DNA of 51,125 bases from Streptomyces sp. NRRL F-5727. Its GTDB lineage: Bacteria; Actinomycetota; Actinomycetes; Streptomycetales; Streptomycetaceae. The stretch covers positions 1 to 51,125 of the forward strand of contig NZ_JOGX01000046.1 in NCBI RefSeq assembly GCF_000719555.1, read 5' to 3'. This document shows, one piece after another, positions 23,842 through 30,941 of this stretch. The number at the start of each line of letters is the position of its first letter. Position 1 is the first letter of the stretch. The notes beneath the pieces are model-generated. The model had not been told where the DNA came from. It saw only the letters and a program-made list of their open reading frames with translations, and searched no databases. A program made the position numbers and the translations under genes.

Positions 23842-24621
23842 TCAACTGCGGAGGTAGGAGGCCCCGTTGAGGTCGAGGATGGTGCCGGAGGCCCATTCGG
23901 CGGCCGGGGAGGCGAGCCAGAGGACCGCCGCCGCGATCTCGTCGGCGTCCGCGACGCGGCCGAAGGGGCTCTGCGCACGGATCGCCTCGCCCTCGGGCCC
24001 CTCCAGGCGGGGCGCGACCCGTTCGGTGGCGAAGAAGCCGGGGGCGACCGAGGCTACGCCGATGCCGTGCGGGGCGAGGGAGACGGCGAGGGACTGGCCG
24101 AGCGCGTGGACGGCGGCCTTGGTGGCGCCGTAGGCGGGATGGTCCGGCTCGCCGCGGAAGGCGCCCCGGGAGCCGATGTTGACGATCCGTCCGCCCGTGC
24201 CCCGGTCGATCATCCGGCGGGCCACGAGGTGGCTGAGGTTGGCGGCGGCGAGCAGGTTCACGGCGACGTGCCGCTGCCAGAGCGCCGCCCACTCCTCGTA
24301 CGGGGTCTCCGCGAGAGGGTGCGGGAGGTTCACGGCGGCGTTGTTCACGAGGACGTCGATGCCGCCGCCGGCGTCGCCGAGGGCCTCCGCCGCCTCGTCG
24401 ACGACCCGGGCCGCACCGGCGGGGTCCGCGAGGTCGCCGGCGACCAGGACGTGTCCGGTGCCGTCGAGGGAGGCGAGGGTGGCCCGGGCCTCCTCGGCGC
24501 GCGTGCCGTAGTGGACGGCGACCCGGTCGCCGTTGGCCGCGAACGCGCGGGCGACCGCCCGGCCGAGCCCTCGCGAGGCGCCGCTGACGAGGACACGCCT
24601 TCCTGTGTCGGGCAGCTTCAC
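23842..24621 (-). CDS. Short-chain dehydrogenase/reductase
   Basis: A classical SDR of about 259 residues from GTG 24621, which has GGAAGG 7 bp upstream. An upstream in-frame ATG (24663) lacks an RBS and would place a palindrome inside the coding region. The cofactor motif is VSGASRGLGRAVARAFA (TGxxxGxG type), with NNAAVN, the catalytic Ser in VNIGSRGAFRG and YGATK (Tyr-x3-Lys). ATPGF-like SVAPGFFATE follows, and the C-terminus is SGTILDLNG. It probably uses NAD(P)H, with an unknown alcohol or ketone substrate. Confidence 0.85.
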   Translation of the reverse strand: MKLPDTGRRVLVSGASRGLGRAVARAFAANGDRVAVHYGTRAEEARATLASLDGTGHVLVAGDLADPAGAARVVDEAAEALGDAGGGIDVLVNNAAVNLPHPLAETPYEEWAALWQRHVAVNLLAAANLSHLVARRMIDRGTGGRIVNIGSRGAFRGEPDHPAYGATKAAVHALGQSLAVSLAPHGIGVASVAPGFFATERVAPRLEGPEGEAIRAQSPFGRVADADEIAAAVLWLASPAAEWASGTILDLNGASYLRS

Positions 24622-24646
24622 CGCTGTGCCTTCCGGTCGGGGACGT

Positions 24647-24656
24647 ACCGTACGGT
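24647..24656. promoter_or_regulatory. Palindrome ACCGTACGGT upstream of the SDR gene
   Basis: A perfect 10-bp palindrome 25 bp before the preferred GTG start of the SDR, at a position suited to an operator in its promoter. Confidence 0.25.
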
Positions 24657-24805
24657 CCGTCATTCTGCCCGCCGGAAGAGGGCGTTGGGCCCACGCGGGT
24701 CATCGCGCCGGGATGGCCGGAACCAGTGCCATCCTTTGGAAGGTTTTGTATCACTCCGGATATCGATCCGATCAGGGTGAGTTCCAGACCGATCAAGAAC
24801 GCCTC

Positions 24806-24811
24806 TATAGT
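24806..24811 (+). promoter_or_regulatory. Candidate -10 element for conservon 2
   Basis: TATAGT at 24806-24811 stands out in a locally AT-richer stretch, about 47 bp before cvnA. The -35 position (about 24782-24787, TTCCAG) is a poor match, so an activator or alternative sigma factor may be needed. Confidence 0.3.
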
Positions 24812-24858
24812 GCGGTCGTTCCGAACCTCCCTGTGCCTGCCTCACGAGAGTCCGGTAG

Positions 24859-26400
24859 ATGTCGGCGTCGCCCACCCCGTTCCGCCCCGCCCTGATCGCC
24901 TCCGTGCTGACCGTCGCCGCGGGCGGTGCCCTCGTGGGCGCCGCGACGAGCGCCGCGCCGGCCGAAGTCCGCACCACACTCGCCTGGTTCGCGGTCTGCG
25001 GGGTACTCCTCCTGGCCGCGGCCGCCTTCGCCGTCACCTGGTACGCGCGCACCGCCCGCGGCCTCGCCAAGCGGGCCGAACGGCTCGCCGCCCAGGTCGC
25101 CTCCCAGGACACGTACGCCGCACAGCGCCAGGCCGCCTTCGAGCGCGAGGCCGCGGCCCTGAAGGAGCGCCACGAGGCCCAGGCCGCCGCCGAGGCCGCC
25201 GCGCACGCGGCCCGCGCCGACGAACTGGTCCGCACCCACCGCGCCGAGGCCGAGCGGATCGCCGCCGGCCACGCGGCCGCCGTCGCCGGACTGGAACAGC
25301 GGCTGCGCCGCGCCGAGTCCGCCCGCTCCGCCGCCCTCGCCGCCGCCGCCAACGCGGCCGGCCGGATGCAGGCCCTGGCGACGAGCATGATGGCCGACCT
25401 GCGCGAGATGGAACACCGGCACGCCGACGAGGACGTCCTCGCCGACCTCCTCCACCTCGACCACCGCACCGCCCAGGCGGGCCGGCTCGCCGACTCCGTC
25501 GCCGTCCTCACCGGCGCCCGCTCCGGCCGCCGCTGGGGCCGGCCCATCGTCATGGAGTCGATCCTGCGCGGCGCCATGGGCCGTATCTCCGGCTACCAGC
25601 GGGTCCGGCTGCACTCCGCCTGCGAGGCGGCCGTCGCCGGCCACGCCGCCGAGGGCGTCATGCACGCGCTGGCCGAACTCCTCGACAACGCCGCCAACTT
25701 CTCCCCGCCCAGCGCCGAGGTCCACGTCTACGTGGAGGAGGTCCCGGCGGGCGTCGTCATCACCGTCGAGGACAGCGGGCTGACCATGAGCGACGTCCAG
25801 CTGCGGCGCGCCGAGGCCGCCGTCGACGCGGCCACCCAGGACCTGGCCGGCCTCTCCGGCACCCGCCTCGGCCTCCACGTGGTCGGCCGGCTGGCCCGCA
25901 AGCACAACCTGTCCGTCTCCTTCCGGCCCTCCGCGCGCGGCGGCACCGGCGTCGTCATGATGATCCCCCAGGAGCTCGTCACCCGCGGCACCGAGGCGAC
26001 CGCCGCGCCTGCCCCCGCGCGGGCCGCCGCCCCGCGCACCCCGCTCGCCCCGGCCGCCGCGCCCCGCCCCGTACCGGCGGCCGAGCCGGAGACCACCCAC
26101 GAGACCGCGGCCGAGCCCACGGCGGAGGGCACGGCGGCCGGGATCCCGCTGCCGCGCCGGCGGCGCGGCCGGACCCTCGCCGCGCACCAGGAGGCCGGCG
26201 GCCGGGCACCCGCCGACCCGGCCCGCAAGGCCACGCCCCGCACCGGCGAAGCGGCCCGCGCCCGCTTCGGCGGCTTCCAGAGCGCCCTGCGCGGCACCGA
26301 GGGCAAGCCCGCCGAACCCCCCGCCACCCCCTCCTCCCCCGGGGCGGAACCGACCACGCCGTCCTCGAACGACCCCCATTCGGAAGGCAATCCGCGATGA
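24859..26400 (+). CDS. cvnA: Conservon sensor kinase CvnA (second copy)
   Basis: A 513-residue protein. Two TMs (about 10-30 and 40-62) are followed by a long Ala/Glu/Arg coiled coil (about 70-170), an LREMEHRHADEDVLADLLHLDHRTAQ helix split over two turns, and an ATPase domain with N-box AELLDNAANFSPP. The G1 box reads EDSGLTMSD, so the second glycine of DxGxG is replaced by Thr. LGLHVVGRLARKHNLSV and the final RGGTGVVMMIP strand are present. A Pro/Ala tail follows from about 375. It shares the CvnA plan with the 12766 gene but has a much longer coiled coil. It opens a four-gene operon without a P450. Confidence 0.9.
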   Translation: MSASPTPFRPALIASVLTVAAGGALVGAATSAAPAEVRTTLAWFAVCGVLLLAAAAFAVTWYARTARGLAKRAERLAAQVASQDTYAAQRQAAFEREAAALKERHEAQAAAEAAAHAARADELVRTHRAEAERIAAGHAAAVAGLEQRLRRAESARSAALAAAANAAGRMQALATSMMADLREMEHRHADEDVLADLLHLDHRTAQAGRLADSVAVLTGARSGRRWGRPIVMESILRGAMGRISGYQRVRLHSACEAAVAGHAAEGVMHALAELLDNAANFSPPSAEVHVYVEEVPAGVVITVEDSGLTMSDVQLRRAEAAVDAATQDLAGLSGTRLGLHVVGRLARKHNLSVSFRPSARGGTGVVMMIPQELVTRGTEATAAPAPARAAAPRTPLAPAAAPRPVPAAEPETTHETAAEPTAEGTAAGIPLPRRRRGRTLAAHQEAGGRAPADPARKATPRTGEAARARFGGFQSALRGTEGKPAEPPATPSSPGAEPTTPSSNDPHSEGNPR

Positions 26401-26798
26401 CCGGCACGACCACCGACGACAAGCTCAGCTGGCTCCTGGAGGGCCTGCTGGAACGGACCCCGGGCACCCGGCACGCGCTGGTGCTCTCCCGGGACGGCCT
26501 CAAGCTCTGCCGCACCTCCGGGCTCTCCGTCGACCAGGCCGACCAGCTCGCCGCCATCGCGGCGGGCATCCAGAGCCTGTCGCACGGGGCCTCGGTGGAG
26601 TTCGGCGACGGCACCGGCGGGGTCCGCTCCGCGATGGCCGAGTTCTACGGCGGCATCCTCTTCATCGTCGAGGCCGGGGAGGGCGCCCACCTCGCGCTCG
26701 TCGCCGACGAGGACGCCGACGCCGGGCTCGTCGGGCACAACATGACGGAGCTGGTCGAGCAGCTGGGTGAGCACCTCGTCGCGAGGCCGCGGGGATGA
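26397..26798 (+). CDS. cvnB: Conservon roadblock/LC7 protein CvnB (second copy)
   Basis: A 133-residue roadblock/LC7 protein: LSWLLEGLLERTPGTRHALVLS, DQADQLAAIAAGIQSLSHG, and HLALVADEDADAGLVGHNM. It is the likely regulator or scaffold for the CvnD GTPase. The ATG overlaps the cvnA stop (ATGA) and its own stop overlaps cvnC the same way, so translation of the three genes is coupled. Confidence 0.92.
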   Translation: MTGTTTDDKLSWLLEGLLERTPGTRHALVLSRDGLKLCRTSGLSVDQADQLAAIAAGIQSLSHGASVEFGDGTGGVRSAMAEFYGGILFIVEAGEGAHLALVADEDADAGLVGHNMTELVEQLGEHLVARPRG

Positions 26799-27154
26799 GC
26801 CGCCTCAGGCCGGGTCGCGACGACTCCCCCGACCGCCTCTACACGCTGACCGGCGGCCGCAGCCGCACCGGGTCCACCGCCTTCGACGTGGTGACCCTGG
26901 TGGTGGCCGAGAGCGATCCGGTGCCCGGCATGCAGTCCGAGCACGCCGCCATCCTGCGCATGTGCCGCTTCCCCACCGCCGTGGTGGAGGTCGCCGCCGG
27001 GCTCGGGCTGCCGGTGTCGATCACCAGGATCCTCCTGGCCGACCTGCACGACACCGGCCGGATCAGCGCGCGGCACCCGCGCCCCACCACCTCGTACCGC
27101 CTTCCCGATCACGACATCCTGGAGCAGGTGCTCGTTGGACTCCGCAATCTCTGA
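26795..27154 (+). CDS. cvnC: Conservon DUF742 protein CvnC (second copy)
   Basis: A 119-residue DUF742 protein with the same plan as the first copy: YTLTGGRSRTGSTAFDVVTL, then SEHAAILRMCRFPTAVVEVA, VSITRILLADLHDTGRI and the C-terminal DHDILEQVLVGLRNL. ATGA overlap with cvnB; 20-bp overlap with cvnD. Confidence 0.9.
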   Translation: MSRLRPGRDDSPDRLYTLTGGRSRTGSTAFDVVTLVVAESDPVPGMQSEHAAILRMCRFPTAVVEVAAGLGLPVSITRILLADLHDTGRISARHPRPTTSYRLPDHDILEQVLVGLRNL

Positions 27155-27731
27155 GCAGCGCCAGACCCTGAGCAGCACCGCCGACAACGGGCTGAAGATC
27201 GTCGTCGTCGGCGGTTTCGGGGTCGGCAAGACCACCCTGGTCCGCTCGGTCAGCGAGATCCGTCCGCTGAACACTGAGGAGACGATGTCGCAGGCCGGCG
27301 AGGGCATCGACGACACCGGGGGCGTGGCCGCCAAGACCGCCACCACCGTCGCCTTCGACTTCGGCCGGATCTCGCTCGACGCGCACAACGTGCTCTACCT
27401 GTTCGGCGCGCCCGGCCAGGAGCGGTTCTGGTTCCTGTGGGACCGGCTGTTCTCCGGGACGCTGGGCGCGGTCGTCCTCGTCGACACCCGCCGGATCGCG
27501 GACTCCTGGTACGCGGTCGACCGGCTGGAGCACCACGGCACCCCGTTCGTCGTCGCCTGCAACGACTTCGGCGGGACCGCGCACCCCGCCGCCGAGGTCC
27601 GCGACGCCCTGGACCTCCCCGACGAGGTCCCGCTGGTCTTCTGCGACGCCCGGTCCCGGGAGTCCAGCAAGCAGGTCCTCATCACGCTCGTCGAGCACCT
27701 GCGGGACGTCGTGGCCGCCGCCGCCCGCTGA
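27135..27731 (+). CDS. cvnD: Conservon Ras-like GTPase CvnD (second copy)
   Basis: A 198-residue GTPase starting at TTG 27135 inside cvnC (GGAGCAGG upstream). P-loop GGFGVGKTT, G3 GAPGQERFWFLW, VVLVDTRRIADSW. As in the first copy, the G4 position is not NKxD but NDF (FVVACNDFGG), followed by CDARSRESSKQ. The stop lies 2 bp before the first palindromic operator of the downstream PfkB gene. Confidence 0.9.
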   Translation: MDSAISEQRQTLSSTADNGLKIVVVGGFGVGKTTLVRSVSEIRPLNTEETMSQAGEGIDDTGGVAAKTATTVAFDFGRISLDAHNVLYLFGAPGQERFWFLWDRLFSGTLGAVVLVDTRRIADSWYAVDRLEHHGTPFVVACNDFGGTAHPAAEVRDALDLPDEVPLVFCDARSRESSKQVLITLVEHLRDVVAAAAR

Positions 27732-27733
27732 CC

Positions 27734-27768
27734 GCAAGTTCTTGCTGAAAGCCGTCGCAAGATCTTGC
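27734..27768. promoter_or_regulatory. Tandem palindromic operators GCAAGNNCTTGC
   Basis: GCAAGTTCTTGC (27734-27745; 5-bp arms around TT) and GCAAGATCTTGC (27757-27768; perfect 12-bp palindrome) are centred 23 bp apart, about two helical turns. They lie in front of the PfkB kinase gene. Repeats built on CTTGCAAG-like cores are typical of LacI/GalR-family sugar operators in streptomycetes. No LacI gene is in the window. Confidence 0.6.
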
Positions 27769-27792
27769 CGGTGTCCGAGCGGGCCTGGTTGA

Positions 27793-27831
27793 CTCCTCAC
27801 ACGTTCCACGACGGTGTGCCCGTGTGAGGAG
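27793..27831 (+). promoter_or_regulatory. Hairpin sequestering the Shine-Dalgarno of the PfkB kinase gene
   Basis: Perfect 11-bp arms CTCCTCACACG (27793-27803) and CGTGTGAGGAG (27821-27831) flank a 17-nt loop. The right arm contains the GAGGAG ribosome-binding site of the gene at 27837, so folding would hide it. Confidence 0.6.
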
Positions 27832-27836
27832 AACCG

Positions 27837-28748
27837 ATGAGCAGCGACTACGACGTCCTCGTCCTGGGAGGGTCCGGCGTCGACACGATCGTGTACGTCC
27901 CCGAGCTCCCGCTGCCGTACGCCGACAGCTACATGATCCGCCCCGGCATCGAGGCCCGCGCGGGCCAGACCGGGGACTTCGTCGCGCTGGGGACCACCGC
28001 GCTGGGGCTGCGCACCCACCACGTCGACCTGATCGGCGACGACGCCTTCGGCGATCTGGTGCGCGCCCTCCACCGCGACCGCGGCATCGACTTCACCGAG
28101 GTCCCGCAGGCCGGCGGCACCAAGCGGGCCGTCAACCTCGTGGGGCCGGACGGCCGTCGGCTCTCGCTCTACGACGACAGCCGCTCCCAGGAGTCGGACC
28201 GGCTCCCCGAGGACCTGGTGCGCAAGCTCGCGGCCGTCTCCCGGCACGCGCACGTCTCGATCACGTACCCCTGCGCCTTCGCGCTGCCGCAGCTCCACGA
28301 GGCGGGCCTCACCGTCTCGACGGACCTGCACAACTGGGACGGCGAGAACCCGTACCACGAGCCGTTCGCGTACGGCTCCGACATCGTCTTCGTGTCGGCC
28401 ACGGCCCTGCCGGACCCGGTGGCGACCCTGCGCCGGGTGCTGGAGCGCGGCCGGGCGGAGGTGGCCGTCGCCACCGCCGGCGCGGAGGGCTCGTACCTGC
28501 TCACCCGCGACCGCAGGGACCCGCTGCACGTCCCGGCGGTCGCGCCGCGCGGGGCGGTCGTGGACTCCAACGGCGCGGGCGACGCCTACGCGGCCGGTTT
28601 CCTCTTCGGGCGGCTGACCGGCGAGCCGCCGGAGCGCTGCGCCCTGTACGGCGCGGTGGCCGGCGCCTTCGCCTGTACGGTGCCCGCCACCGGCAGCGAC
28701 GCCATCGGCCGGGAGGCGCTGCTCGCCGAGGTCGCCGCGCTCAGCTGA
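27837..28748 (+). CDS. PfkB-family carbohydrate/nucleoside kinase
   Basis: A 303-residue ribokinase-type kinase. N-terminal DVLVLGGSGVDTIVYVPELP, the substrate-side GIEARAGQTGDFVALGTTALG with GLRTHHVDLIGDD, and the C-terminal signature VVDSNGAGDAYAAGFLFG (about 241-258) carrying the anion hole and catalytic Asp are all present. The substrate (ribose, another sugar or a nucleoside) is not determinable. It has its own regulatory region with tandem palindromes and an SD-masking hairpin, arguing for sugar-responsive control. The 3' end overlaps the convergent cbiZ gene by 8 bp. Confidence 0.9.
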   Translation: MSSDYDVLVLGGSGVDTIVYVPELPLPYADSYMIRPGIEARAGQTGDFVALGTTALGLRTHHVDLIGDDAFGDLVRALHRDRGIDFTEVPQAGGTKRAVNLVGPDGRRLSLYDDSRSQESDRLPEDLVRKLAAVSRHAHVSITYPCAFALPQLHEAGLTVSTDLHNWDGENPYHEPFAYGSDIVFVSATALPDPVATLRRVLERGRAEVAVATAGAEGSYLLTRDRRDPLHVPAVAPRGAVVDSNGAGDAYAAGFLFGRLTGEPPERCALYGAVAGAFACTVPATGSDAIGREALLAEVAALS

Positions 28749-29427
28749 CGCCGGGCGCGGACAGCGCGCCGCCGACCGCCGCGTGGACGGCCCTCGCCAG
28801 GCGGGCGCCCCAGAGCGAGCGGGGTCCGGCGAAGGGTTCGGCGGGGCCGCCGGGCGCGGGGCGGAGGGCGAGGACGCAGACCGCGTCGGTCGGGGTGCCC
28901 GAGCAGTCGTGGCCCGCTTCGAGGAGCGCCTGCGTCTTGGCCTCGGTGGCGGTCGCCACGGCGTTGACGAGCGCGGCGTCGGTGAGCGGCGCGGGCACGG
29001 TGACGACGATGTTGATGGTGCCGGGGGCCTGGGGTCCGGGCACGGCCGGGCCGGGTGCCGCCGCCCAGCCCCGGACCTCGATCCCGGCGGTGGCCACCGC
29101 GTCGACGCCGCCGTCGCGGGCGGCTCCGCGTGCGGCGACCCGGGCGGCGGTCATCAGCCCCACGCCGGGGCCGTGGAGGCCGGCCCGCCGGGCGAGCCCG
29201 GCGAGGTGCGCCTCGGGGTCGGTGCGGGTGTAGCCGTGCGCGACCTGGACGTTCATCACCCAGGACCGCTCGCCGATCCCGCCGCCGAGCACCGCGCTGC
29301 TGACGGCCCGCCAGCCGGGCCCGTGGCGCCAGACCAGCGCCCCGAGCAGCTGACCGTCCTCGTCCCGCTCCCACAGCTCCGGAGCGTCCGGAAGGACCGG
29401 CAGGCCCGGTTCCACCACGGCGGTCAC
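28741..29427 (-). CDS. cbiZ: Adenosylcobinamide amidohydrolase CbiZ
   Basis: A 228-residue CbiZ-family protein, which cleaves the aminopropanol arm of adenosyl(pseudo)cobinamide to adenosylcobyric acid for cobamide salvage. Landmarks are AVSSAVLGGGIGERSWVMNVQV split over two strands, VGLMTAARV, GVDAVATAGIEVRG, GTINIVVTVPAPLTDAALVNAV, ATEAKTQALLEAG and SGTPTDAVCVL. GTG 29427 has GAGGAG upstream. It stands 41 bp downstream of the ThrE-type exporter on the same strand. No other cobamide genes are visible and no B12 riboswitch was recognised. Confidence 0.88.
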   Translation of the reverse strand: MTAVVEPGLPVLPDAPELWERDEDGQLLGALVWRHGPGWRAVSSAVLGGGIGERSWVMNVQVAHGYTRTDPEAHLAGLARRAGLHGPGVGLMTAARVAARGAARDGGVDAVATAGIEVRGWAAAPGPAVPGPQAPGTINIVVTVPAPLTDAALVNAVATATEAKTQALLEAGHDCSGTPTDAVCVLALRPAPGGPAEPFAGPRSLWGARLARAVHAAVGGALSAPGVS

Positions 29428-29468
29428 CGCTACGCGCTCCTCGCTCTCGGCCGTACGTCCCGGCGATC

Positions 29469-30752
29469 CTACAAACCGGTCGGCGGCGGAGGGGCGGCCG
29501 GGCTCCGTTCCGGTACGAGGGTGGCACCGAGGACCAGGCCCACCGCGATGGCGGTGACGACGAGGACGAGTTCCAGCAGGTCCGTGAAGCCGTCCACGAC
29601 GTGCCCGCCGGCCAGCGTGGTCAGTCCGCGCATGCCGAGCGAGCCGACGGTGAGCGTGAAGAAGCCGGGCAGGACGAGCAGGAGCCGGGGTGGGCGCTCC
29701 GGGCCCCGGGACAGCAGCGTCGCCGCCGCCGCGAGCACCACCGCGGCGACGAAGGTGCCGCCGGTCTCCCCGATCAGCACGGTGGCCGCGGACAGCACGC
29801 CGACCGTCAGGTAGACGAGTGCCAGCAGGGGCCAGAGGAAGTGGCGGGGGATCGCGAAGGCGAGCACGGTTCCGGCGGTGAAGACCGTCCACGAGGCGAA
29901 GAGCACCCAGCGCGGCAGGTCGGCCTCGGCCGCCGTGTCGAACAGCGCCTCGGTGGAGGTCCCGGTGACGTACACCCCGATCAGCACGCCGACGCTCAGC
30001 TGGACCAGCAGGAAGCCCGCGTACACCAGCCGGATCGCGCCCGTCGAGATCAGCCCGGCGCCGAGTTCGGCGGCGGCGGCGCTCAGGTAGTCGCCGGGCA
30101 CGAAGAAGAAGAGGGCGGGCAGCATCAGCAGCACCGGCCCGCCGTGCGCCGGATCGCCGGCGAACAGCCCGAGCGTGACGACCGAAACGGCCACTGAGGC
30201 GACCAGCGGCAGCACCCGGGCCAGCCGCGGGACCCGGTCGGACGCCACCACGAGGACGGCGGCGAGCGTCGCCAGGACGGCCGTGGTGCCCACCTCGTAC
30301 CAGGTGGGCTGCATCAGCGGGGCGAAGCCCAGCGAGAAGAGCACGATCCCGAGCAGCTTCAGCCACCACGGGTACGGGGCCGGTGCCGCCTCGATCCGGT
30401 CCAGCCGGGCGCTCGCCTCCGCCGCTCCGGCCCGCCCGGCGCACACGTCGGCCACCAGCGGCTTCAGCGCCGCGATCCGGTCCAGCCGGGCCACCTCGGG
30501 AGCGGCTCGCACGATCACGGTCCGCGCCGGCGCGCCCGGCACCGCGACGGTCAGGGTGACGGCGTCCATGACGAGAAGCACGGACACGTCGGCGCCGAGC
30601 GCCCGACCGACCGCCGGGACCTCGCGCGCGATCAGCTCGGCGCCCTCGCCGGAGGTGCGCAGCAGCAGTCCGGTGAGCCGGGCCAGGAAGCCGGTGACCG
30701 GCTCGGTGCCGTCCGCCGCCGGCTCCTCCGGTGCGCCCTCGGGTCGCGCCAC
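29469..30752 (-). CDS. ThrE-type threonine/serine exporter
   Basis: A 427-residue ThrE/ThrP protein. A soluble N-terminal part (about 1-145; GEGAELIAREVPAVGRALGA, RLDRIAALKPLVADV) leads into about ten membrane segments with WWLKLLGIVLFSLGFAPLM, LLMLPALFFFVPGDYLSAAA and LVLPGFFTLTVGSLGMRGL. The fused arrangement is that of Corynebacterium ThrE (both DUF1212 and ThrE_2 halves). GTG 30752 is preceded by GAGGAGG. It is divergent from the APC permease and may be co-transcribed with cbiZ. Confidence 0.85.
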   Translation of the reverse strand: MARPEGAPEEPAADGTEPVTGFLARLTGLLLRTSGEGAELIAREVPAVGRALGADVSVLLVMDAVTLTVAVPGAPARTVIVRAAPEVARLDRIAALKPLVADVCAGRAGAAEASARLDRIEAAPAPYPWWLKLLGIVLFSLGFAPLMQPTWYEVGTTAVLATLAAVLVVASDRVPRLARVLPLVASVAVSVVTLGLFAGDPAHGGPVLLMLPALFFFVPGDYLSAAAAELGAGLISTGAIRLVYAGFLLVQLSVGVLIGVYVTGTSTEALFDTAAEADLPRWVLFASWTVFTAGTVLAFAIPRHFLWPLLALVYLTVGVLSAATVLIGETGGTFVAAVVLAAAATLLSRGPERPPRLLLVLPGFFTLTVGSLGMRGLTTLAGGHVVDGFTDLLELVLVVTAIAVGLVLGATLVPERSPAAPPPPTGL

Positions 30753-30941
30753 GGCCGCCTCCTCGGATACAGGGTGACGAGCGATCAGCATCCCCCACCC
30801 GGCGGCACCCGGCATCCGGCGCCTGCGCCGCGGCCCCCCGCCCCGCGGCCCCTTCACCCGAACGGCCGTCCCGGCCTGCGGCGCCGTCCCCCGTCGCACA
30901 GCGTGGTCCGCATCACGTCGATTCCCCCTGGAGGAGGGCCC

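Noticed and set aside
22705..24780. Long plus-strand open frames opposite the channel and SDR genes
   Set aside because: Ser/Arg/Thr-rich shadow products with no start signals. The minus-strand genes have recognisable domains.
27837..29427. Cobamide-salvage kinase role for the PfkB gene because cbiZ is adjacent
   Set aside because: The genes are convergent with an 8-bp tail overlap, not an operon, and the kinase has its own sugar-type operators.
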